From contig PUFA01000068.1 of assembly GCA_003508835.1 (NCBI GenBank), positions 3,100,001 to 3,164,000 of the forward strand: 64,000 nucleotides of DNA, given 5' to 3'. Position 1 is the first letter of the stretch; every line of letters begins with the position of its first letter. The position numbers and the translations under genes are program-made. Shown one piece after another: positions 55,986 through 64,000 of this stretch. This stretch comes from Eonycteris spelaea (Eukaryota > Chordata > Mammalia > Chiroptera > Pteropodidae). The notes beneath the pieces are model-generated. The model searched no databases. It was not told where the DNA came from and worked only from the letters and a program-made list of their open reading frames with translations.

Positions 55986-56339
55986 GGAAGATCCACTAGA
56001 ATACAGGGTTAGGGGCTGGGGATAAAGGGGGAGCAGGCTTCCCTGACAGGAAGTAGTATTTTATCACTGACATTATTTATTTTCACTGTTCATTGTGATA
56101 ATAAAAAGCAGACCGAGAAGATTGTATTACTATTTATTACTGTTTTCAAGTTATTGTTTAAAATTATCCCCAGTCGATGCATCCACTTATTGCCTACACC
56201 CAGGGCAGAACATCTCATGGAAAATTGTGATACACACAAGTTATCTTCTAAAAATGGCAACTCCCACAGGGTTTGAGAGCGCCATTTCCTCTGAAACCTT
56301 GCTAGTGCTGGATTTGACCAAGTTTATCCATTTTTGACA
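55986..56339. other. Unassigned DNA
   Basis: About 355 bases with no gene or repeat recognised. Confidence 0.35.
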
Positions 56340-56797
56340 ATCCGAAGGGTAAATAGAAAATGTCTATATTTTTGTTCTCTCATTTAAATGCTGGTTTGAC
56401 TAGCAGGATACATAATTCTAGGTTCGAAGTTATTTTCTTTCAAATTTTGGAGTTATTGCTTCATTGGTGCCCAGTATTCAGTTACCTTTCAGATATCTGA
56501 AAGCCAATCTCTTCTTTGTTCCTTGTAGGTAACCTGTTTTTCTTCCCTGAATACTTTAAGGCTTGCCTCTTTGTCTTTTTGACTCTGAAACATCCCTAGT
56601 ATTTGTCTAAGGAAGGATCCTTTAAATTTTATCTTGCCTGACACTTGGCAGGCCCTGTGAAGTCTTGAGTCTTTCTTTGGGTTAGGGAATTTTTTTCTTA
56701 TTATTTCTTAGTGGATCTCTTTCCCACCAATTTTCAGTGCTCTTCTGACACTTCTTTTGAATGAATGGAGGCACTTCTGAATCATTCGTTGTGTCTC

Positions 56798-57169
56798 TGT
56801 ATTATTCTGCTTGGGCTGTCACAAGAAAACACCATAACAGAAACTTATTTCCTCACAGTTTTGGAGGCTAAGATCAAGGCGCCAGCCATTCAGTTCCTAG
56901 TGCGAACTTTGTTCCTGGCTTGCAGATGGCTGCCTTCCTGTGTCCTCATTGTGTCGTCACAAGGAAGAGAGATACCTCTAGTGTCTCTTTCTGGCACCAA
57001 CCATGTCGAATTAGAGTTCCATCCTTATGACCTCATTTCAACTTTATTTATCACTTCCTCAGAGGCCCTATCTTCACGGTCACAGTGAGATTAGGGCTTC
57101 AACTTATGAATTGGGTGCGGGGGGGGGGTGGGGGTGGGGGTGGGAGCAGACACCATTCAGTCCATGGCG
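56798..57169 (-). mobile_element. MLT1A-like MaLR LTR with 5-bp TSD, antisense
   Basis: TGTATTATTCTGCTTGGGCT, CCTCACAGTTTTGGAGGCTAAG, TTGTGTCGTCACAAGG, GGGCTTCAACTTATGAATTG, CATTCAGTCCATGGCG. Perfect GTCTC target duplications lie at 56793-56797 and 57170-57174. The LTR carries the G-run at 57119-57144. Confidence 0.85.
57119..57144 (+). other. G-quadruplex-forming tract
   Basis: G10-T-G5-T-G5-T-GGG: four G-runs with single-T loops, the tightest class of quadruplex motif. Confidence 0.8.
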
Positions 57170-57675
57170 GTCTCTTAATTTTCCCTGTACTTTTCCACCC
57201 TTGATCTTCTCTTTATATTCAGGGAGATTTCCTCACACGTAGCTTCTGGACAACATTCCCAGTTTTTGTCATATACATTCTATTATTCATCCCATTTATT
57301 GCTTTTTTAGTTTTACTGTCATAATTTTTAATGTCCTTTTTTGTTGGTTGGTTGTGTTTCCTTTGTAATAGCAATTTGTTCCTTTTTCACAGTAGCCTGC
57401 TACAATATTTTCAAGCGTTTTTCTAAAGACATGCCATTTAGAATTGTTCACATGTTTTTTGTTGTTCCTTTATCTGTCTTTTCACTTAGGTCAGTTTTTA
57501 GTTTGTTCATCGCAGTCTTTTTCTTTGGAGGTGTTGGATTTCCTTAAGTGCTTGGTGATCCTTGGTTTTCCATTCATATGTATGTTTGAAGGATCGGTTA
57601 ATTAGTAGCTATTTTGTTTAAGGTTTCACTTCAGTTGTGAGCTATCCATTTCCCCTACAGGCTCTTTTGATGAAT

Positions 57676-58624
57676 GCAGGGTTATCTGGGACTCTGCGAG
57701 TGGAACATTGCAGACTTCCCAGTAAGGTGCTTGGAGCAAGCAGAGAGGCAGGCTGGGGACCACTGTCTTTTCCTACGCGGTCCTTCCCCTACCCCCAAAT
57801 GCCCAAACAATCAGGCCTTCCTTTCTTTCAAAAAAGCCACAGTTGACAGGTTGGGCAGGAACAGATTTTCCTTTTTCTTCTCTGTGTCTGTGGAAGGAGA
57901 CTGGGGTTACTTCCAAACGGCTTTTCTCACAGGCCCTTGTACCCCATGCAGACAAATTTCCTTCTTAGAGTGAAGGCCTGTGTTATTTTTTATTGCTATT
58001 ATTATTTTTAAATCCCGCTCCTCAAATCCCCCACAGCTCCCTAAATGGAGGGAGGAGAGAGGTCTGTTGTTTAGAGGTTAGTTTAAAGATTAATAACCAA
58101 TTTTAAAAGAAAGCCCAAGATGAGACTAAGTTAAACCAATCAGACTTCAACATTGTTTGTAAACCTACACCACTATAAATTATGTGACTAAATGCTATTA
58201 AAAACAATTATAAGGAAAAAAAAATTGCTTTGCAACCCCATCCTATTCTGTTTGCTTCCTCTGAGCTAGGAGATTCTCTCCTCCTATCTTCTAAGTAACT
58301 CTCTTGAGTGTTTTAGAGTGTGTTAATACTCTCCTCCAGGTTTTCTATTAGTCCGATCCCAATTGTTTTATATCCAAATTTTTATCGTAACTGCTGACAC
58401 CTCTTGTGTTTGCTGGCGCTAGTAAGGATTCACTGATTTTAAAAGCTATCTTTTCTGTCTTTTGAAGGATTTATGGTAGAAAGACAGGTATATGTTTGCA
58501 CTTAGTTCTCCATCTGGTTTTGCTTCCTTCTTGTCCATATTATCTCTCCTCTTGATAATGAAATTTCTGACAACAAAGTGTGCTGTTGGAATACAGCTTC
58601 TTTGTTAATTAAAATAATTTCATT
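57676..58624. other. Unassigned stretch
   Basis: About 950 bases; overlapping frames of 60-99 codons at 57637-57973 without a domain. No gene. Confidence 0.35.
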
Positions 58625-58810
58625 TAATAAAAAGTGCCAGACATTTACATATATTATTGCTTTGAAGCCTTACAACAATCCTGTGATTTAGGCATCAAAA
58701 TCCACATTTGATCAATAAGGAAGCTGAAACACAGTAAGGTTAATTGAATTAACTGTTGTCATACACTAATAATAGACTTTCTGACTCCAAAACCCACTTT
58801 ATACTTCTAT
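58625..58810 (-). repeat. MIR SINE, antisense
   Basis: AAGCCTTACAACAATCCTGTG, CACATTTGATCAATAAGGAAGCTGAAACAC, CTTTCTGACTCCAAAACCC. Confidence 0.7.
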
Positions 58811-59799
58811 ATACTATTTAAATGTTTATATTATGTTTGTCTTCTCTAGTTTTCAGTATGTTTAATATTTCCTTGAGATAAGGGTCCTGGCTATAGTTCC
58901 TTATTTCTACTGTGAGGTCCCAGACTTAATATTCTACAAGCAGCAGTCAGTTTAAATTTTGTAAACCAACTAGGTAAAGCAGTTAATTATAATTATGTTA
59001 TTATCATGCACATAATTATACATTAGAGTGGTACAAATGCTTTATTTGAGGTCTTTAAATGTTTTATTATGTCCACTAAATTAAATATTGAGTTGCAAAT
59101 CAAAATTAAAACTGGAGGAAAGGTCAAAGTTCAGCTTCTGGCTAGAGATGTTATGGCAACTCTTTGCGCAATAAATCTGTGTAAACAGAAGGGAAAACAA
59201 GAGGAAGTACCCAGTGATCTCTAATATTAGCTCGAGCTGATCATTTTTCTCTTTATTCCTTCAATATTGCAATATGTTGAGATGCCTAGAATTATAATTT
59301 TCACATATTCCATTATATTCACTGCCATATTATTCTTTTGAAGCTTTCCCCAGGAAGAGCCAAATTTCTGAAGGAGACAGAATTGCCTCAACATTCCTAA
59401 GGTTGAAGTAATCCTGATTTGTTCATTTTGATCCCAGTTGGTTGATTCATTTGACAATTATTCCCTGAACACCTATGACATTGGTTGCATAATAAAACCA
59501 GCGGGGAGCTTTTCCAAAATACAATGACCAGCGGACTCCTAGACCAGTGGAGTCCAAGACAATATATATATATATTTATTTTATTTTATTTTTATTTTAA
59601 GTATATAGTACATTGGTTAGATATTTATATAGTTTATAAAAAGATCCCCCTTATTGCTCTTTCTCTCCTCTGGCTCTCCACCTAGCCATTACATTACAAG
59701 CTCATATATTTTTAAAGCTCCTCAAGCAATAATGATACATATGAAGGTTGTAAAACCACTGACCCATGACATATTAAACACTGTGCTAACTACTGGGGA
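58811..59799. other. Unassigned AT-rich stretch
   Basis: About 990 bases. AT tract at 59561-59602 (ATATATATATATTTATTTTA). 59495-59540 may be a hAT scrap. No gene. Confidence 0.35.
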
Positions 59800-60045
59800 T
59801 AAAAATAAAAATAATAACTGCTAATATTTAGAGTTGATACTGTAAGTCAGGCACTGTTCTATGTGCCTTATATATGTTAACATATTTAATCGTCTCAACA
59901 ACCCTAGAAGGTAGATATTACTCCCTTTTGTGAATGAGGAAACCGAGTCACAGAGAGGATAAACAATTTCATCAAGGTTATACATTCAGGAACTGGTGGA
60001 GTCTGGCCCTGGAGTCCATGCCTGCTGCTCTACAGTCGATCAATA
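59800..60045 (-). repeat. MIR SINE, near full length, antisense
   Basis: GTCAGGCACTGTTCTATGTGCC, CAACCCTAGAAGGTAGATATTACTCCC, GAGGAAACCGAGTCACAGAGAGG, CATGCCTGCTGCTCTACAG. Confidence 0.9.
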
Positions 60046-60049
60046 ATAT

Positions 60050-60175
60050 CACAGTCTAGTAAATAATGGAGACAGGAGACATGTATCAATGACACCTAAA
60101 GTGGGAGGTAGGGAGAGGAGGGAGGAGCGGGAAGGCTTCCTGTAGGTGGTACCTTAACTAAGTAAAGGCAGAGTG
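60050..60175 (-). repeat. L2 fragment, antisense
   Basis: GGAGACAGGAGACATGTATC and GGGAAGGCTTCCTGTAGGTGG, reverse L2. Confidence 0.55.
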
Positions 60176-60816
60176 GGAACCAGCAAGGAGAAGTGGGGGA
60201 AGAGCTTTCTGCCTTCTTTGTCTTGCTAGACAACCTGCCTCTTCACCTCCTAGGAGTTCCTTCCTCCCACTTCCCCATACTGAAAACACTGGAATGTCCA
60301 CAATCATCCTTAACACGCCCAACATTTCAACTGGGAAAACTGAAGTCATGCACAATTACTCATGCAATTTTTCCTCCTGACAATAGGTTCTTCTGTGTGC
60401 TTCTCATTCAAATATATAAAGCTTCGCTCTGTTGTTTTTTTAAAAAGCCTTTGTTATAGGAACAATTCACAAACGTGTCAAACACACATTGGTTCCCCAC
60501 CCCCCTCTCCTGCTCCCTCACCTGATCAGAGAAGCTAGAAAACAAACCTCTGGCTTGCCAGGGACCTGTGCCTGCTTGTGGACTCTGCCCCGAATGGAAG
60601 CTAACCCTACATTTCACACTGCTTCTCACCAAGTATGGCTCTTAAGTTTGAGTTTGAGGTTAACCTCAAGGAGCATTTAGCCACACCTGCCACCCCCTCT
60701 GCCTGGCCTCAAGGGCAGGTACAGACTTTCTGTAAGGAAAAGGAAGCGCTCTGATGCTACTAATTAACTGTAGGAGGAAAGGAAGCCCTCTCCAGACACC
60801 AAAAATACCAAGAAGA
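60176..60816. other. Unassigned DNA
   Basis: About 640 bases; overlapping frames of 63-88 codons on both strands. No gene called. Confidence 0.35.
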
Positions 60817-60875
60817 ACATTATAAAAAGCAGCCTTTGTACCAGCCAGCCCCATCATTCAGCTCAGCCTAGGCTG
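60817..60875 (+). promoter_or_regulatory. Candidate TATA/initiator pair with 12-bp palindrome
   Basis: TATAAAA at 60821-60827 with a near-initiator TCATTCA at 60855-60861, about 31 bp from TATA start to the A of the motif, in low-copy DNA. The palindrome CAGCCTAGGCTG (60864-60875) follows at once. TATA-like strings are common by chance; activity unknown. Confidence 0.3.
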
Positions 60876-62309
60876 GGGCTGGATGGAAAAATAACTCCTG
60901 CACCCTGCAGGTCACTGAATCATAAGTGGGCGCCTCAGGATGCCAGGCCCTGAGTGTCTGCTGGAGGATGGGGTCTCAGGAACATGGATGGAGTCTGGCT
61001 ATGCCTCCTGTTGGTTTAGGCAAACCACAGGAAGCTTCTTGAAGCTGAAATGTTTGTAGGTGACCTGTGAGTCTTTGCTAGAAAAGCCACAGGCCTGGTT
61101 AGTAATTTAAAAGGCAAGAAGTACAGGTCTGGTGAGATGAGAGGCGGAGCCGCAGGAGATTGCCTCAGAGTCTGGGTAATCTCACCACAGCAGGTCCCTT
61201 GCCCACCCTGTGCTTATCAAACTAGGAGCTGATCCTCGTATGGAGGATAGCACTCTCTTAAATGTAGAGAAAGAAGTGTCACTGTCTGTTCTATTTAATT
61301 CCCTTAGTCTTGGCTGCTAGAGGCCTGAATAGAATCTGCAATGTCTGGGAGACTCGGGGTCCTGCTGTTGCTGTTGGGAGAAGGGTTGAGTTGCTACGAA
61401 AGTTGGACTTGGCCACTGCCTGGGGATTGGAGATTGTCCTAAACAGGAAGGCGGTAGGGCCATTTGGCTGGAACCTCAAGCTCAAGAGGCTTCAGAACTT
61501 GGCTGCTGATCAGTGTAGGAGAATGAGGTGGAACCTGAGGGTGGCCCCAAGGATTGAAGACCTCAGAATATAAAAGCTGCCAGAGCCACACTGAGGTTCT
61601 TGGAGGGTATATTTACATGGTCTGCCTTACTTTACAGGGGCTGGGACAGATTCCCAAGACTCTAAATTGCCAAAACTAGGAAGTCGGGTAGTAGGATTTC
61701 ATACCAGGCAAGTTTCCCAGTCTCTCACTCCAATAACATCTTTACGTCTGGGCAGACAAGGGGAAAATTCCTCCATTATTATATCACATCTACAGGATCC
61801 TTGGCAGTTATCTGTGTGGTGGCATATCTTTCCTTTCTTCCCTTTCTGCTGATATACGCTCTCCTTTGTAGCTTCTTCAAGCGTCAGAGCAAAAAAAATT
61901 TTAGAAGCCATGTAGACATGGCTTTGACAGAAAAGGAAACAGAAGGGGTGAGAAATAACTGGCATAAAGGCACACAGCTAGTTAATAAAACCAGGTCTTC
62001 TGACAACCAGTCCAGGGCTTCTCCCAGAATATCACACCCTTTATGCCAAATAACATTTGTCCATTCCATATTCTGTTTCCCATTTTACTCACTCTTATGC
62101 CTAGGGCCTCCAGCTGTACCTCGTTACATAGTAAAATGACTTTCTGAAAAGTTTCCATTATTTGGTATTTTGATGAAAAAAAACCAGAACGATTAGATTA
62201 GAAAGAAAGAGGTTATCACAGCCAGAGGCTTCCAATGTGAAATGCATTTGGGCCAAGGTGGAAGAACAAAAGGCTTGACTCTGAGGCCCTCCTGATGCCC
62301 AAAGTTGTC
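60876..62309. other. Low-copy block, no gene called; possible MIR at 61905-62045
   Basis: 60880-61650 is GC-richer with no recognised repeat. It contains a 33-codon frame with a leucine-rich N-terminus (61341-61442), overlapping 87-codon (+) and 64-codon (-) frames, and a second TATA-like AATATAAAAG near 61568. 61905-62045 may be a reverse MIR (AAAAGGAAACAGAAGGGGTG, GGCACACAGCTAGTTAATAA). Confidence 0.35.
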
Positions 62310-62425
62310 CAAGGGCCAGTAGCACAGGTATCACCTGGGGGTCCCACCCCAGACCTGCTGAATCAAATTCTGCATTTTCACAGGATCTCTAGATGACCTG
62401 AATACACACTAAAGTAACAGTACTT
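62310..62425 (+). mobile_element. MER5-like hAT remnant
   Basis: AGCACAGGTATCACCTGGGG, TCCCACCCCAGACCTGCTGAATCAAATTCTGCATTTTCACAGGATC, then ACACACTAAAGT match MER5A/B. Ends decayed. Confidence 0.7.
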
Positions 62426-62859
62426 TAAGGTAAGGTTCTGCTGCCTAAACGCTTAACTTTCTCTCACCTCCTTCTTGTTCATACACCCCACCTCCACTCC
62501 TAAATGTCACTCTGTTAATCTGGTTCTTCCTTTTCTTAAAATTTAAAGCCATGGTGAAGTGAGGGGAAGGGTGTTATATTTTAAAAGGGAACTCAAAATG
62601 GAAACTTTTTAGAAAAATAAAATATAGCCATATGGAAAGAACCTTCACGATTCCAATGTCATGTTGTTAATGTAGAAATATAAACATCTACTATGTTTAT
62701 ACTGGCTTGCTTGTAAAATCATCATCTTCAGTTATATTTAGAAACTTGATGGCTTGAAAATTATACTAAAAAAGTCTGAGAAAAACATTTTTTCCCTTAA
62801 CTTCCTGGCAAATAAGAAAATCTCTTTAAAAAAATTCGAGTAACATATTTTCCCTATTT
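62426..62859. other. Unassigned DNA
   Basis: About 435 AT-rich bases; nothing recognised. Confidence 0.35.
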
Positions 62860-63290
62860 GATTATCCACATCCACAACTATGCATTTACTTCTTCCTCCT
62901 ACCTTCCTTCCCCTTCTCCCCAGAGGTGACCACTAACCAGTTTAATACTTATGTAGGTAGCCATAGGAAACCAATTACTGTTTCAGGATGTTGGTTTGTT
63001 GTTGGCTACTTTTTACACAATGGTATAATATAATACCTAACATTCTCTGAACTTCCTTTCTCACTAAACAGTCTTGGAATGCTTTGCTTATAGATGCTCT
63101 TCATTCATTTTAGCTGTTGTGCGGTATTCTGTGTTATGACTATATCAGGGTTGATTTAGCCTGTGTTATATTAATTGACTCTCTTACAAAGAACATACTA
63201 ATACATGCTTCTTTGTGTACACATGCGAGTGTATCTCTAGAGTATATTTGGAGAGGTGGCGTTTCTAAATCTTAGGATCACCACTTACTT
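62860..63290 (-). repeat. Old L1 fragment, antisense
   Basis: CCAGAGGTGACCACTAACCAG, TTAGCTGTTGTGCGGTATTC, TACATGCTTCTTTGTGTACACATGCGAGTGTATCTC, TTGGAGAGGTGGCGTTTCTA; reverse L1 3' region. Confidence 0.6.
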
Positions 63291-63644
63291 CTATGTGTTA
63301 ATGAGAGGAAAGCATTTGAAGATCCTGAAGGAAAAAGTAAAGTTTTAGAAGCTTGAAAAATAATTTTTCCCCCTAGCTTTGTCTTTAGGTTCCAGTACTA
63401 GCTTGAGGTTTCTAGCTAGGGTGGATAGGTGCAACTGAAAAAGAAAAAGGACGTTTCAGGCTTTGGAGGAAAAATAACAAGCAGGTGTGGCTGAGTTTAA
63501 GGTGTTGCCTACTCTCTTAAGGGAAGGAAGAGTGCCTCTGGTGCAAGATAGGAGGGGAGTGCTCTCCTTCTTCCCTCATTCCACCTGCCCGACTACCACC
63601 AGAGCTCAGTGAATCCAACTGTCAACTCAACTTTTGATGTGTGC
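63291..63644. other. Unassigned DNA
   Basis: About 355 bases; no gene or repeat recognised. Confidence 0.35.
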
Positions 63645-63800
63645 ACATGGGATATAGAGCAAAGAATTAGATGCTATAAGGATTTCAGTAGATGACATGG
63701 TCTCTGCTCTTGAGAAGAAGAACAGACATCCATTCATGAAGAGATGCAATAACACAAAGCCATACACTGTACTACCAAGTGTCAGGCAAACTGGGTACAG
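63645..63800 (-). repeat. L2 fragment, antisense
   Basis: ATGACATGGTCTCTGCTCTTGAGAAG and AACAGACATCCATTCATGAA resemble reverse L2 'catggtccctgccctcaaggagctcacag...agacagac'. Confidence 0.5.
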
Positions 63801-63814
63801 CAACGATACTGCTG

Positions 63815-64000
63815 AATAAACATCAAGTCCTCTTCACCTTTCCCTTGGATTATTGCCCCAGGGTTTTACTTGGTATTCTCACCTATAATCTCTCCTTTTT
63901 AACCCATCCAGTAGACTGCTGATAATAATTTCATAAAAACACTTTTATGGTATTCGTGATCCCTTCTCCTCTGATTCTGCCTGGAAAGCTGCTCCTGTTC
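63815..64000 (+). repeat. L2 fragment, sense, cut by window end
   Basis: CCTTGGATTATTGCCCCAGGG, ATCCAGTAGACTGCTGATAATAATTTC match the end of L2 ORF2 ('ctggattactgcaatagcctcc'). It is in the same sense as the L2 at the window start. Confidence 0.55.

Larger units (their letters stand above)
56340..57675. repeat. Old L1/HAL1-like block, split by MLT1
   Basis: T-rich text with AGCAGGATACATAATTCTAG, TCTTCCCTGAATACTTTAAGGC, GGATCTCTTTCCCACCAATT on the left and GTTAATTAGTAGCTATTTTG on the right. It resembles L1/HAL1 text; strand and family are uncertain. It is interrupted by the MLT1 at 56798-57169. Confidence 0.4.

Overview
This window looks like ordinary intergenic or deep intronic DNA of a placental mammal. 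I could not support a single protein-coding gene. The longest open frame is 186 codons, and none of the longer frames shows a recognisable domain. The sequence is AT-rich and CpG-poor, and it is packed with decayed mammalian interspersed repeats: roughly thirty MIR tRNA-SINE pieces, about as many L2 LINE pieces, old L1 (L1M-type) 3' ends, five MLT1-type MaLR LTRs, several ERV-type LTRs, hAT DNA transposons and many microsatellites. No Alu, B1/B2, carnivore, bovine, equine or bat SINE was recognised. That argues against primate or rodent DNA, but the sequence does not fix the species.

Layout. 1-4 kb: L2 on the + strand, L1 tail and unassigned DNA. 4-8 kb: an old LTR (4083-4800), a well-preserved CpG-rich solo LTR (5786-6158) and another old LTR (7045-7545). 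8.0-8.3 kb: a hAT element with a perfect 8-bp target duplication sitting inside a MIR. 10.4-13 kb: antisense L1 fragments, interrupted by a MIR and by a 34-bp insert derived from the 5' half of tRNA-Gly(TCC), flanked by perfect 19-bp duplications. 14.8-22.4 kb: MLT1, MIRs, a further LTR and a second, inverted copy of the 4-kb LTR. 23.8-35.5 kb: L2 and MIR pieces, a long antisense L1M 3' end (27.9-28.8 kb), an MLT1, an L2 reverse-transcriptase fossil (33.7-34.1 kb) and two + strand L1 tails. 35-56 kb: MIR/L2 mosaic with two MLT1 copies and CA/GT tracts. 56-58 kb: an L1/HAL1-like block split by an MLT1 that carries a G-quadruplex-like tract. 58-64 kb: more MIR/L2/L1, a MER5-like hAT piece, and a low-copy block at about 60.7-61.65 kb with TATA-like motifs.

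Nothing here works together as a pathway. The content is a record of repeat insertions. The item most worth following is the tRNA-Gly half insertion at 10975-11046, because its structure records the mechanism: the RNA 3' end matches 8 nt of the target. Candidate promoter motifs near 60.8 and 61.57 kb and an isolated splice-donor-like site at 40272 are weak leads to test against transcript data. Repeat family names come from memory of consensus sequences and should be confirmed with RepeatMasker; ends are approximate unless a target duplication is stated.
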